Of a stretch of 64,000 bases of DNA, positions 43,030 through 52,383 are shown piece after piece. Source of the DNA: Georgfuchsia sp049276455. Its GTDB lineage: Bacteria > Pseudomonadota > Gammaproteobacteria > Burkholderiales > Rhodocyclaceae. Numbering within the stretch: position 1 is the stretch's first letter; the number at the start of each line of letters is the position of its first letter. The stretch lies in the NCBI GenBank assembly GCA_049276455.1, contig JBASWL010000200.1:1-64000 (forward strand), read 5' to 3'. The notes beneath the pieces were generated by a model. The model was not told the origin of the DNA and ran no database searches. It worked only from the letters and a program-made list of their open reading frames with translations. Both the position numbers and the translations under genes were made by a program.

Positions 43030-43661
43030 ACGATGGTTTTTTTCTTGAATTCGCACAGGTCAAGAATGACACAATGCGGGCAGTCCGGGTTGCGCGCCTT
43101 GCACACGTAGCGGCCGTGCAGGATCAGCCAGTGATGGGCATTCACCTTGTATTCGGTGGGCACAACCTTGTTCAGCTTGTCCTCGACTTCGCGCACATCC
43201 TTGCCCGGTGCCAGTCCGGTACGGTTGGCGAGACGGAAAATATGTGTATCCACGGCAATGGTCGGCTCACCGAAAATCGTGTTGAGAATCACATTGGCAG
43301 TCTTGCGGCCGACGCCGGGTAACGCTTCGAGGGCCTCGCGATCATGCGGCACCTTGCCGCCATGCCGTTCCAGCAGCAGGCGTGACAGACTCACCACATT
43401 CTTGGCCTTGGTGTGATAGAGGCCGATGGTCTGGATGTATTCCTCCAGACCTTCGACGCCCAGCGCGACGATGGACTCGGGTGTGGGATGGGCGCGGAAC
43501 AGTGGCCGCGAGGCGCGATTGACGCCCTTGTCAGTGGCTTGTGCCGAGAGCACCACGGCCACCAGCAATTGGTAGGGCGTCTTGTAGACGAGTTCTGTGG
43601 TGGGTGCAGGATCGCTCGTGGCGAGGCGGGCAAAAATTTCAGCGCGTTTGTTGTTATTCAT
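43026..43661 (-). CDS. nth: Endonuclease III
   Basis: DNA glycosylase/AP lyase that removes oxidised pyrimidines. The 211-residue protein has the helix-hairpin-helix LPGVGRKTANVILNT, with the catalytic Lys in GRKTANV and the catalytic Asp in IAVDTHIFRLANRTG, and the C-terminal [4Fe-4S] site CKARNPDCPHCVILDLC. Length is normal. It overlaps rsxB upstream and the FIST gene downstream by 4 nt each. Confidence 0.97.
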   Translation of the reverse strand: MNNNKRAEIFARLATSDPAPTTELVYKTPYQLLVAVVLSAQATDKGVNRASRPLFRAHPTPESIVALGVEGLEEYIQTIGLYHTKAKNVVSLSRLLLERHGGKVPHDREALEALPGVGRKTANVILNTIFGEPTIAVDTHIFRLANRTGLAPGKDVREVEDKLNKVVPTEYKVNAHHWLILHGRYVCKARNPDCPHCVILDLCEFKKKTIV

Positions 43662-44329
43662 CGGGAGGATTTCTGCGCTGCTTGCTTGGTGCGCGCAATG
43701 GCCGCCGCAATCAGCGCCCGCTTTTGTTCTGCAGCACTGTCTGGCACCGAACGTTTGGCGGCGGCTCTTGCAGCGAGCCGCTCATCATGTTCGCGTTGTT
43801 CGCGTTCGAGACGAAACAGGTGGAATTGATAGCGCGCCCGCGCGGCGTCGGCAGCGGCTTTCTCTTCGGCTGTCATGTCGTAGTTGGTACGTTCCCTGCG
43901 GGGATCATCCGGCTGTGCGACCTGGAGCAAATCAATGCAATCGACCGGGCAGGGCGGGATGCATAACTCGCATCCCGTGCATTGTTCTGTGATGACGGTG
44001 TGCATCAGTTTGCTCGCGCCGACGATGGCATCTACCGGACACGCCTGTATGCACAAGGTGCAGCCGATGCACAGGTTTTCGTCGATTTTTACGACCTGCT
44101 TCGGCATTTCCACGCCATGTTTGGGCGAAAGCGGAATGTACTTGCGGCCGAGCAAAGCGGCCAGTCGATGGATGCCCGCAGCGCCGCCGGGTGGACACTG
44201 ATTGATGTCGGCCTCGCCATTTGCGATTGCCTCGGCATACGGCTTGCAGGCAGGATAGCCGCAGCGCTGGCACTGTGTCTGTGGCAGAAGCGCGTCGATT
44301 TTCTGGGCGTGCGGCAAGGTTTCCGGCAC
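43658..44329 (-). CDS. rsxB: RnfB/RsxB-type ferredoxin protein
   Basis: Fe-S electron carrier of the Rnf/Rsx complex family. The 223-residue protein starts (GTG) PETLPHAQKIDALLPQTQC, with the CxxCxxPxC cluster in QCQRCGYPACKPYAEAI and CPPGG, then two ferredoxin sites CIGCTLCIQACPVDAI and CTGCELCIPPCPVDCIDL. The N-terminal membrane helix of RnfB is missing, so it is probably soluble; the C-terminus is a charged helix. AAGG precedes the start. It is followed by nth with a 4-nt overlap, a conserved pair. No other rnf genes are in the window. Confidence 0.9.
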   Translation of the reverse strand: MPETLPHAQKIDALLPQTQCQRCGYPACKPYAEAIANGEADINQCPPGGAAGIHRLAALLGRKYIPLSPKHGVEMPKQVVKIDENLCIGCTLCIQACPVDAIVGASKLMHTVITEQCTGCELCIPPCPVDCIDLLQVAQPDDPRRERTNYDMTAEEKAAADAARARYQFHLFRLEREQREHDERLAARAAAKRSVPDSAAEQKRALIAAAIARTKQAAQKSSR

Positions 44330-44400
44330 TTTACGCCTTGCAACGATCCGGATTTGGCCGGCAACGCATCTTGCGGGAATTGATGAGAGGAGTTCTGGTC

Positions 44401-44565
44401 ATGACGGCGCGCGAATGGAAAGCACTCGATTATCCTATAGCCACAACGCTGCCACAACCAGCGCAAATATCCAATGGACGGGCGAACGCAGTCGCATGCA
44501 TGGGAAGAGTTTCGCTGGATTATGCGGGCAGCAGTATGATGCAGAGGCTGGAATGGTTGCCATGA
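44401..44565 (+). CDS. Small hypothetical ORF upstream of the diguanylate cyclase
   Basis: A 54-codon frame (MTAREWKALDYPIATTL at the start) is preceded by AGGAG with eight bases spacing, but the composition has no recognisable motif. It lies 21 nt before the diguanylate cyclase GTG and could be a leader peptide or chance. No homology is known to me. Confidence 0.25.
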   Translation: MTAREWKALDYPIATTLPQPAQISNGRANAVACMGRVSLDYAGSSMMQRLEWLP

Positions 44566-44586
44566 TGTTTGACGAGAAGGGAATCC

Positions 44587-46131
44587 GTGCAGTTGATCAA
44601 AACTCTGGGGCATTTATTCGGAGCGCTCCGCTCCGTGCTGTACCGGTTGACCGAGCATTATTTTCTGTTCCCCATCTTCGCCGTGCTGATGCTGGGCGTG
44701 ATCTGGGGCACGACCTGGAATTTGATCACGGTCGAACGCAATAGCTCCGAACTCGCCGCGGCGGGGGCGACCCGGGAACTGGCCGAGACCTACGAGGCGC
44801 AGATGGTGCGGGCATTACGTGAAATCGACCAGACCCTCAAGTTCGTCAAGTACGCTTACGAGCAGGAACGGAAGAAAAGCCGGACAATCCTTGGGGATTT
44901 GAAGGTCAGGGCGCTGTTGCCTCCTGATCTGCTGTTCTCGGTCAGCATCGCGGACAGTGCGGGCAAGATCGTGGCCAGCACCCGGCCGGCGGAGGCTATA
45001 GGCGCAGCCCACCTTGATGTCTTCGGCGGCTGTCTTCGCTACACCGATGAGTTCGTCGTCAGCTTGCCCTGGAAGAGAGAAAAATCGGGAGAGTGGGCTT
45101 TGTGCTTCAGCCGCCGCTTGACCGATGCCGACGGGACGTTTGCTGGCGTCGTGATGGTGACGGTCGATGCCGCACATTTTACGAGCGGCTATGAGCCGTC
45201 GAAACTCGGCGAGCATGGCGTGCTTGGACTGCTGGGTACGGACGGCGTGTTTCGCGTGAGGCGCACGGGTGATGTGGTCTCTGCGGGGGGCAGTGCGGAT
45301 TTCGCCACGATGGTGACACATGAGGATGATGAAAACTTTGCGTCTGTAATCTCGGCGAACCCATGGGATGGCGTGCGGCGTTATACCGACGCGCGGAAGA
45401 TATACGATTTCCCGCTCGCCGTGATTGTGGGGCTGTCCGAGGCTGAACAACTGGCGGAGGCGCATCGCAACATGCGCAACTACCAATGGCGCGCAGTACT
45501 TGGCAGCGCCCTGCTGATCCTGGTGATCACGCTGCTGTGGCGCATGAGCCGGCAACTGGCGCTGGTGCGGCAGCATGAGGCTGACGTCAAAGTGGCCTAT
45601 GCCAAAAAGGTTGAATACCTTGCCTATCACGATGGCCTGACCGGGCTGCCGAATCGCAGTTTTTTCGGCAAATTGCTCGATCAGAGCATTAGCCAGGCGC
45701 GCCGCTACAAGCGGCAACTGGCGGTGCTGTTTCTTGACCTCGACTGCTTCAAGCAGATCAATGACATGCTCGGCCATGATGCCGGCGACGAATTGCTGAA
45801 AGAGGTGGCCGTCAGGCTGAAGGACTGTCTGCGCGACAGCGACACTGTTGCCCGTCTCGGTGGCGACGAATTCGTGGTGTTGATACCGGAACTGGAGGAC
45901 AAAAAATCTGTGGCGACCACTGCCCGGAAAATGTTGCTTGCCATCGCCAGACCCTTCAATCTGCTCGGACAGGAGCATACCGTCACGGTGAGCATCGGCA
46001 TCAGCGTGTATCCGCAGGATGGGGTGGACGAGCAAATGCTGAAGAAAAACGCCGACATTGCGATGTACTGGGCCAAGGAAGAAGGCAGGAACAACTTCCG
46101 GTTTTATTCCGAGAAGCCGAATGCGAATTAG
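44587..46131 (+). CDS. Membrane-bound diguanylate cyclase with periplasmic sensor
   Basis: 514-residue enzyme making c-di-GMP. Order: short N-terminus, TM1 (about residues 27-46), a ~250-residue periplasmic sensor of the dCache/PAS type, TM2 (GSALLILVITLLWRMS), a coiled linker, then a GGDEF domain with HDGLTGLPNRSFF, DLDCFKQINDMLGHDAGD and the active-site RLGGDEFVVL; the RxxD inhibitory site is not obvious. The start is taken as GTG at 44587, where AAGGGA lies four bases upstream. It faces a PstS-like and porin pair tail-to-tail with 10 nt between; no EAL domain. Confidence 0.9.
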   Translation: MQLIKTLGHLFGALRSVLYRLTEHYFLFPIFAVLMLGVIWGTTWNLITVERNSSELAAAGATRELAETYEAQMVRALREIDQTLKFVKYAYEQERKKSRTILGDLKVRALLPPDLLFSVSIADSAGKIVASTRPAEAIGAAHLDVFGGCLRYTDEFVVSLPWKREKSGEWALCFSRRLTDADGTFAGVVMVTVDAAHFTSGYEPSKLGEHGVLGLLGTDGVFRVRRTGDVVSAGGSADFATMVTHEDDENFASVISANPWDGVRRYTDARKIYDFPLAVIVGLSEAEQLAEAHRNMRNYQWRAVLGSALLILVITLLWRMSRQLALVRQHEADVKVAYAKKVEYLAYHDGLTGLPNRSFFGKLLDQSISQARRYKRQLAVLFLDLDCFKQINDMLGHDAGDELLKEVAVRLKDCLRDSDTVARLGGDEFVVLIPELEDKKSVATTARKMLLAIARPFNLLGQEHTVTVSIGISVYPQDGVDEQMLKKNADIAMYWAKEEGRNNFRFYSEKPNAN

Positions 46132-46141
46132 CGTAGCGAGT

Positions 46142-46582
46142 TCAGGGCGAAATTTTCAACACCTTCACGCTGCTATCGAGTTCACTCTTGTCGATATAGC
46201 CGATGGCGGCGAGGTTCTCGCCAAGGAATTTTTTTACCTCGCTGTTATTTTGCATTTCCCGCGGCGGTGATCCCCGGCAGGTAAAGATGATTTTCGACCA
46301 GTAGGCCTTGATCTGCGCGGCTGACTTGCCGGCAACGGCAGCATAGAACTCGTCGCGCGCAGCCGAACCTTCAACCTGATCGATGGGTATGGCTTGGCTG
46401 CCATCGGGGAAGCGGCTGGTCTTGCCGAGGAAAATATCCGTCACCTGATTCTTGGTCAGCGTCGTCAATGAGCTCCTGGTCGAGACCACCGCCACCACTT
46501 CCGCCATCGCCGATGCCGCGCACAAACTCAAGGCTAATGTAGCGGCAACCAGAGGTTTGACGAAGCGCATGATCGGTTGCAT
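46142..46582 (-). CDS. PstS-like periplasmic phosphate-binding protein
   Basis: 146-residue secreted protein: signal peptide ending ASAMA, then EVVAVVSTRSSLTTLTKNQ and IFLGKTSRFPDGSQAIPIDQ. It has the short PBP-like domain of the phosphate ABC substrate-binding superfamily, much smaller than full PstS, and no ABC permease is nearby. The ATG at 46582 shares a base with the stop of the porin-like gene (TGATG). Possibly it senses a ligand for the neighbouring diguanylate cyclase; that is inference. Confidence 0.82.
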   Translation of the reverse strand: MQPIMRFVKPLVAATLALSLCAASAMAEVVAVVSTRSSLTTLTKNQVTDIFLGKTSRFPDGSQAIPIDQVEGSAARDEFYAAVAGKSAAQIKAYWSKIIFTCRGSPPREMQNNSEVKKFLGENLAAIGYIDKSELDSSVKVLKISP

Positions 46583-47697
46583 CAAAAGACGAAATCGAGC
46601 GCGAGGCTGATCAGGTTGACCGCACTGTTTGGTTTGAAACCCGGCTGCTGGTTGGCGAAAAACGCATCAATACCTCCGTGGCGCTGGATATGGTCGAACT
46701 GCAATTTAAGATCGGTATTTTTCGCGAAGTCCCAACGCAGGCCAGCGGTAGACGTGTCCTGGTCAATGAAGGTAGGAAGGCCCAGCGAGCCGGCGTCGGT
46801 CATGTAGCTGCGGGCATAGCCGAGATAAGGCGTGAAATTCCCGGTGCGAATGCCGCCGACGGCATACCAGCCGTAGAAGAGACCTTCCAGCGCATCCGCG
46901 TTTCTGACGCGCTCCGCGGACACAAACCACGGCCCCGGATCGTAGCTCGCGCCGAAGGTGGTGAGCGTCTGCGGGGAGCTGACGAAGATGTCGCTGAATG
47001 TGAAGCGCAGTTTCTGATGGCTGGCATGCAAGGTCAAGGCGCCGTATTCGATGGTATCGGCAACCCCGCGCAGTTTTCTGATGTCGAAGTTGATATCGCC
47101 CGGCACTTTTGAATCATAGTTGCCCATGAACATCTGTACCGTATTCGTCACTTCGCCGACACGGAAGCGATAGGACGTATCGACGCCATCGCTGTGGGTG
47201 ACGGGAAGATGGGCGTAGAGTTCCCACGGGAAGCGCACAAAGGGCAGGGCGTAGCCGACATTCAGCGAATCGGAATACATGTAGGTCGGCAGCGCGATCC
47301 GTCCCGCGCGGACGCTGAAATCCGGCGTGAACTGGTATTTGACATTGGCCCATTCGACGTAAGGGGTGAAGGTCGAGTCATATTGGTATTGCGACACAAC
47401 CTGAACGATGGCAGACAGTTTGTCGCTGAAATTCGCGGTGACTTGTGCGCCCAGCTTGGTGTCCGCCGTCGCGCTCCAGCGTCCGCTGAAACCAGCCCCC
47501 TTGGGTTGGTAGGCGTTGCTGATGAAATCAGCTTGATCGTCGCTGGAGCGGACTACGCCCAGGGTGCCGAAGCCGTGCAACGAAAACATCGGCGTATTTG
47601 CATCGTCCGCATTCGCCCCGGCCACGGGCAACAACACACACAGGACGATGGCAATTCCTTTGGCGAGATGCGAGCCACGTTTACCGAAATATTTCAC
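46582..47697 (-). CDS. Porin-like outer-membrane beta-barrel protein
   Basis: 371-residue protein with a signal peptide (GIAIVLCVLLPVAGANA), alternating strands and a C-terminal phenylalanine (ALDFVF), the mark of outer-membrane barrels. The GTG at 47697 is chosen: AGGGGGA lies nine bases before it and the signal peptide then begins correctly; an upstream frame of 29 codons is less likely. It precedes the PstS-like gene with a one-base overlap, so porin and binding protein form an operon. Substrate unknown. Confidence 0.82.
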   Translation of the reverse strand: MKYFGKRGSHLAKGIAIVLCVLLPVAGANADDANTPMFSLHGFGTLGVVRSSDDQADFISNAYQPKGAGFSGRWSATADTKLGAQVTANFSDKLSAIVQVVSQYQYDSTFTPYVEWANVKYQFTPDFSVRAGRIALPTYMYSDSLNVGYALPFVRFPWELYAHLPVTHSDGVDTSYRFRVGEVTNTVQMFMGNYDSKVPGDINFDIRKLRGVADTIEYGALTLHASHQKLRFTFSDIFVSSPQTLTTFGASYDPGPWFVSAERVRNADALEGLFYGWYAVGGIRTGNFTPYLGYARSYMTDAGSLGLPTFIDQDTSTAGLRWDFAKNTDLKLQFDHIQRHGGIDAFFANQQPGFKPNSAVNLISLALDFVF

Positions 47698-47842
47698 CAG
47701 CTGCCATCCCCCTTTGTGGCGATGTGCCGTTGGCACGGCTATACCCTCACAGAACCCTGATTGCATTTCGATAAAATTACCCATGTTTAGCTCATGGTAA
47801 TGCCAGTCTAGCCCTGTGTGCCGGGCAATACAATGCTGTATG

Positions 47843-48877
47843 TCAAGGTACAGGATTGGAACGCAAGGCGGAAACGCACTCGCCGACCAGTGCCGGGCCG
47901 CGATAGATCATGCCGCTGTAGAACTGCACCAGCGTTGCGCCGGCTTCGATCTTGGCGCGGGCGCCGGCACCGTCGGTAATGCCGCCGACGCCGATGATGG
48001 GCAGTTCGTTGGCGAGAGCCGAGGCCAGTTTCCTTATCACGGCGGTCGACTTGTCGAACAGTGGCGCTCCGGAAAGGCCGCCGCTTTCCTTGGCTTGCGG
48101 CATATTTTCCACGCCGGAACGGCCGAGGGTGGTGTTGGTGGCGATGACCCCGTCAATATGATGGCGGCGCAATGCACCGGCGATATGGGTGATCTGGATG
48201 TCGTCGAGGTCAGGCGCAATTTTCAGCACTAACGGTACGTAGCGGCCATGCCGGTCTGCCAGAGCAGCTTGGCGGGTTTTTAAAGCGCCGAGCAGGGCTT
48301 CCAACTCAGCTTCACCCTGCAATTGACGCAGGTTCACCGTGTTGGGACTCGAAATATTGATCGCCACATAGCTGGCGTGCGAATACACCTTGTCGAGACA
48401 GAAAAGGTAATCGTCGGCAGCACGCTCGATTGGCGTATCGAAATTCTTGCCGATATTGATGCCGAGGATGCCCTTGAAATTGGCGGCGGCGACATTGCGC
48501 AGCAGCGCATCGACACCTTGGTTGTTGAAGCCGAGCCGGTTGATGACGGCCTGCTTTTCGGGCAGGCGGAACATGCGCGGTTTCGGGTTGCCCGGTTGCG
48601 GCCGTGGTGTTACCGTGCCAACTTCAATGAAGCCGAAGCCGAGTTTGCCCCATGCCTCGATGCATTCGCCATTTTTATCAACCCCGGCGGCGAGACCTAC
48701 GGGGTTGGGGAAGGTCAGGCCCATTGCCTGTACCTGCCGGCCGGTGGCTTTGGTAATGGGTAGCAAGCCCAATGAGTTCAAACGTTTGAGTCCGAAGATC
48801 GTCATTTCATGGGCGGTTTCGGCATCCAGCGCGAACAGCAGCGGACGGATCAGGCAGTAGGGGGGTATTAGTGACAT
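47843..48877 (-). CDS. pyrD: Dihydroorotate dehydrogenase (quinone)
   Basis: Class 2 membrane-associated FMN enzyme that oxidises dihydroorotate to orotate with ubiquinone. The 344-residue protein has PNPVGLAAGVDKNGECIEAW, FNNQGVDALL, ISSPNTVNLRQLQ (Ser catalytic base), KIAPDLDD and IIGVGGITDG. The N-terminal membrane-binding helices are present. It is divergent from kup. Confidence 0.97.
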   Translation of the reverse strand: MSLIPPYCLIRPLLFALDAETAHEMTIFGLKRLNSLGLLPITKATGRQVQAMGLTFPNPVGLAAGVDKNGECIEAWGKLGFGFIEVGTVTPRPQPGNPKPRMFRLPEKQAVINRLGFNNQGVDALLRNVAAANFKGILGINIGKNFDTPIERAADDYLFCLDKVYSHASYVAINISSPNTVNLRQLQGEAELEALLGALKTRQAALADRHGRYVPLVLKIAPDLDDIQITHIAGALRRHHIDGVIATNTTLGRSGVENMPQAKESGGLSGAPLFDKSTAVIRKLASALANELPIIGVGGITDGAGARAKIEAGATLVQFYSGMIYRGPALVGECVSALRSNPVP

Positions 48878-49011
48878 AGGTGTGGATTTTACTTGGCGTG
48901 CGGCACTTGTTGTTTTGAACCAGCGAATTTGCTGCGATGCGCAAATAATGCAGCACCCTGTGGGCGAACTGGTGTAGGGTTACGCCCCAATTTGTTTCCT
49001 TGATTTGGCGG

Positions 49012-50895
49012 ATGTCACAAAACACAGAATTTCGCGATCAGCGTCTTGCGCCTCTTGCCCTGGCGGCACTGGGCGTGGTCTATGGCGATATCGGTACCAG
49101 TCCGCTCTATGCGGTAAAGGAAGTCTTTGCCGGCCATCATCCGGTACCGATCACGCCCGACAACGTGATCGGCATACTTTCGATTTTGTTCTGGGCGCTG
49201 ATGATGGTAGTGACGCTGAAGTACGTCACTTTCATGTTGAACGCCAACAACAAGGGCGAGGGCGGGACCATGTCCCTGATGGCACTGGCATTGCGCAATT
49301 CGGAAGACCATCCACGCCGTCGCCAGATCGTGATCATTCTCGGCCTGTTCGGTGCGGCCCTGTTTTTTGGTGATGGAGTCATTACTCCGGCCATTTCGGT
49401 GCTGTCAGCGGTCGAAGGGCTGAATATCATTGCACCATCCTTTGATGATTTCGTTGTTCCCATCACGCTCACTGTGCTGGTCGCACTATTCCTGATCCAG
49501 CGCCATGGCACTGCAAGTATCGGATTCCTGTTCGGCCCTGTAATGCTGCTCTGGTTTGGCAGTCTGGCGATCATGGGGATTTTCAACATCGTCGAGCACC
49601 CGTCTGTCTTGAAGGCGCTCAGCCCCTATTACGGCCTGAATTTTCTGGCCGAGCATCCGCTCATGGGCTATCTTTCGCTCGGTGCCGTGGTGTTGGTGCT
49701 GACCGGCGCCGAGGCCCTGTATGCCGACATGGGACATTTCGGGCAAAAGCCGATACGAATAGTTTGGCTCGGCTTTGTTCTGCCCGCGCTGATGCTCAAC
49801 TATCTGGGGCAGGGTGCGTTGCTGCTCGCCAATCCTGAAATGATCGACAATCCTTTCTATCGCATGGCGCCCGAGTGGGCCTTGTACCCACTGCTGGCAC
49901 TGGCGACGCTGGCAACTGTCATTGCCTCGCAGGCGGTAATCACCGGCGCCTATTCGGTTACGCTGCAGGCGATACAGCTCGGTTATGTGCCTCGCCTTGA
50001 AGTACAGCACACGTCGGAAAAACAGATTGGGCAAATTTACCTGCCGATGGTTAATTGGCTGCTGCTGGGATGCGTGATCGCGCTGGTGGTCGGTTTTGGT
50101 TCATCGAGCAAGCTGGCCTCGGCCTATGGCGTTGCCGTTACCTGCACCATGCTGATTGATACACTGTTGGCCTATGTCGTGACGCGTTGGCTGTGGGGAT
50201 GGAGTCCATGGCGCGCATTCTTCGGAACGCTACCGTTCCTTCTTGTCGATATTGCATTTTTCACGGCAAATATCAGCAAAGTAAAGGTAGGCGGCTGGTT
50301 CCCGCTGGTGTTTGGCGTCCTGATGTTTACCCTGCTGGTGACCTGGAAACGGGGGCGCACCCTGTTGCAGAAGCGCCTGGCGCAGGATGCCATCGATCTT
50401 GATCCCTTCATTACCAGTCTCGGCTACGGTGGCATGACGCGGGTTGAGGGTACGGCGGTTTTCCTCTGCTCCAATCCGAAGGGGGTGCCGCAGGCAATGC
50501 TTCACAGCCTCAAGCATTACAAGACTCTCCACGATCGTGTGGTGCTGGTTTCGGTCACCATTCTCGATGTGCCTTATGTCGCCGATTCGCAGCGAGTAGT
50601 CGTAGAACAGCTGCCCAATAATTTCTGGCGCGTGAAAATATTTTACGGTTTCAAGGGTGAAATCGATCTGCCGAATGCGCTGGAATGGTGTGCAGAACAA
50701 GGTCTCGAATTCGACATGATGGACACTTCCTTCTTCCTCGGCCGCGAAACCCTGATCCCGCGGCTGGATAGCGAAATGCCCTACTGGCAGGAAAAACTAT
50801 TCATTGCCTTGTTCCGCAACGCCGGCAGCGTGGCCAGTTTCTTCAAGCTGCCGCCCAATCGCGTGATTGAACTGGGCACTCAGGTAGTCATGTAA
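49012..50895 (+). CDS. kup: Low-affinity potassium uptake protein Kup
   Basis: Proton-coupled K+ symporter. The 627-residue protein starts MSQNTEFRDQRLAPLALAALG and has GVVYGDIGTSPLYAVKEV, NANNKGEGGTMSLMAL, TPAISVLSAVEGL, and GAEALYADMGHFG, all hallmarks of the KUP family, with about 12 membrane segments and a cytosolic C-terminus. The ATG at 49012 is chosen over a TTG four codons earlier. The patatin lipoprotein gene starts 10 nt after its stop. Confidence 0.96.
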   Translation: MSQNTEFRDQRLAPLALAALGVVYGDIGTSPLYAVKEVFAGHHPVPITPDNVIGILSILFWALMMVVTLKYVTFMLNANNKGEGGTMSLMALALRNSEDHPRRRQIVIILGLFGAALFFGDGVITPAISVLSAVEGLNIIAPSFDDFVVPITLTVLVALFLIQRHGTASIGFLFGPVMLLWFGSLAIMGIFNIVEHPSVLKALSPYYGLNFLAEHPLMGYLSLGAVVLVLTGAEALYADMGHFGQKPIRIVWLGFVLPALMLNYLGQGALLLANPEMIDNPFYRMAPEWALYPLLALATLATVIASQAVITGAYSVTLQAIQLGYVPRLEVQHTSEKQIGQIYLPMVNWLLLGCVIALVVGFGSSSKLASAYGVAVTCTMLIDTLLAYVVTRWLWGWSPWRAFFGTLPFLLVDIAFFTANISKVKVGGWFPLVFGVLMFTLLVTWKRGRTLLQKRLAQDAIDLDPFITSLGYGGMTRVEGTAVFLCSNPKGVPQAMLHSLKHYKTLHDRVVLVSVTILDVPYVADSQRVVVEQLPNNFWRVKIFYGFKGEIDLPNALEWCAEQGLEFDMMDTSFFLGRETLIPRLDSEMPYWQEKLFIALFRNAGSVASFFKLPPNRVIELGTQVVM

Positions 50896-50905
50896 GACTC
50901 ATCAC

Positions 50906-51814
50906 GTGCCAAAATTTATTGTTTCGAGGCTGGCTCAGTGTTTGCTGCTTTCAATGATGTTCTGCCTGACGGCATGCACGACTACGCCGGCACCTCCGGT
51001 AGTGGTTGCACCCTTTACCCAGCCACCGCGGCCAGCGCCCAGGATTGCTCTGGTTCTAGGTGGTGGCGCTACGCGCGGGTTTGCACATATTGGTGTAATC
51101 AAGGCACTTGAAGCGCAGGGTATCCGGCCCGATATCATCGTAGGTACCAGTGCCGGTGCCGTAGTTGGCGCCTTGTATGCCGCCGGCAACAACGGTTTCG
51201 AACTACAGAAGATTGCCTTGCAGATGCAGGAAAACGAGTTCAGCGACTGGTCAATGCCGGATCGCGGCGTATTCAAGGGTGAGGCCTTGCAGAACTTCAT
51301 CAATCGCGCCGTCAATAATCGCCCGCTGGAAAAACTCAACCACCAGTTCGCCGTCGTTGCCACAGATTTGCATAGTGGCGAGATGATCGTATTCCGCAGC
51401 GGTAACACCGGCATGGCGGTGCGGGCATCGAGCAGTGTTCCTGGCGTATTCCAGCCAGTATTGATCAACGGCCGCGAATATGTCGATGGCGGACTCAATA
51501 GCCCGGTGCCGGTGCGTGTAGCCAGATCGCTCGGTGCGGATTTTGTGATTGCAGTTGATATTTCCGCCAAACCCCAGTATGGCAAGACAGAGAGCAGCAT
51601 CGATGTGTGGCTGCAGAGTTTCGCCATCATGCAGCAGTCGATCAGCCGCAGTGAGCTTGGTGAGGCCAACGTCGTGGTGCGGCCGAACCTGCCCGATGTG
51701 AAGCGTACCGACTTTCAGGATCGCAACATTGCTATCCTTGCCGGGGAACAGGCTGCGGCAGCTGCGATGCCGGAACTCAAATCCAGGTTACAGGCCTTGC
51801 GCGAGGCGCGCTAG
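50906..51814 (+). CDS. Patatin-like phospholipase lipoprotein
   Basis: 302-residue lipoprotein with signal (lipobox LTAC) and a patatin domain: GGGATRGFAHIGVIKAL (oxyanion hole), IIVGTSAGAVVGALYA (nucleophile Ser in GTSAG), and the catalytic Asp in DGGLNSPVPV. It would hydrolyse acyl lipids at the inner face of the outer membrane or in the periplasm. The start is GTG at 50906, ten nt after the kup stop, without a strong ribosome site. RssA/YjjU relatives have similar form. Confidence 0.9.
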   Translation: MPKFIVSRLAQCLLLSMMFCLTACTTTPAPPVVVAPFTQPPRPAPRIALVLGGGATRGFAHIGVIKALEAQGIRPDIIVGTSAGAVVGALYAAGNNGFELQKIALQMQENEFSDWSMPDRGVFKGEALQNFINRAVNNRPLEKLNHQFAVVATDLHSGEMIVFRSGNTGMAVRASSSVPGVFQPVLINGREYVDGGLNSPVPVRVARSLGADFVIAVDISAKPQYGKTESSIDVWLQSFAIMQQSISRSELGEANVVVRPNLPDVKRTDFQDRNIAILAGEQAAAAAMPELKSRLQALREAR

Positions 51815-51856
51815 ACCTTTCAGGTTCGATCAGAACCCTGCACCGGAGATTGGTTT

Positions 51857-52345
51857 TTAATAAACGGCCTTAATGTATGGCCAAATGTTTATTAGAACCA
51901 GTATGAGAATAATGGCCAACAGGATCAACTTGTTGGTAACTGCGATATAGATAATTCCCCAAACCGTATTTTCTTCGCGGCGGCGATGGGGGCGTGCCGG
52001 CTGTGGTTTGTCAGTATAGCGGCGTCCTTTATTGCGGCCTCCGATGCCAGGGTCGCGCCATGCCTCAATATGCTCTGCCGTGGGTTCGTTATCCAATTTG
52101 GCACTGGCATCTGCCAAGCTGATCTTGAGCATGTCACTCAGGTCAATGGCTCGCCGCAACTTGTTCACTTTGGCAAGCCATAGCAGTTCAGCAGCCACGT
52201 CCATGGGGAATCCGCTTCGCGTCCCATCGCGCGAATCCATGATGAGAGTATTGATTTGAGCTTCCAGCTCCGGACTTCCCCATATCCCACAAACCCTTTT
52301 GCACAAATGGGGGATATTCTCCAGCGCTGATTTGTCTTTTGTCAT
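51857..52345 (-). CDS. Hypothetical protein with C-terminal membrane anchor
   Basis: 162-residue protein of unknown function. The first 95 residues are soluble and charged with a conserved-looking patch (WLAKVNKLRRAIDLSDML); a basic proline/arginine linker follows (about residues 100-125), then one hydrophobic segment near the C-terminus (ILLAIILILVLINIWPYI), so it is tail-anchored with the domain in the cytosol. It precedes patatin in convergent orientation and follows bpt. No family assigned. Confidence 0.7.
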   Translation of the reverse strand: MTKDKSALENIPHLCKRVCGIWGSPELEAQINTLIMDSRDGTRSGFPMDVAAELLWLAKVNKLRRAIDLSDMLKISLADASAKLDNEPTAEHIEAWRDPGIGGRNKGRRYTDKPQPARPHRRREENTVWGIIYIAVTNKLILLAIILILVLINIWPYIKAVY

Positions 52346-52383
52346 TATGTAATAGTGCTTATGCCAGCGTAATCAACTATGTT

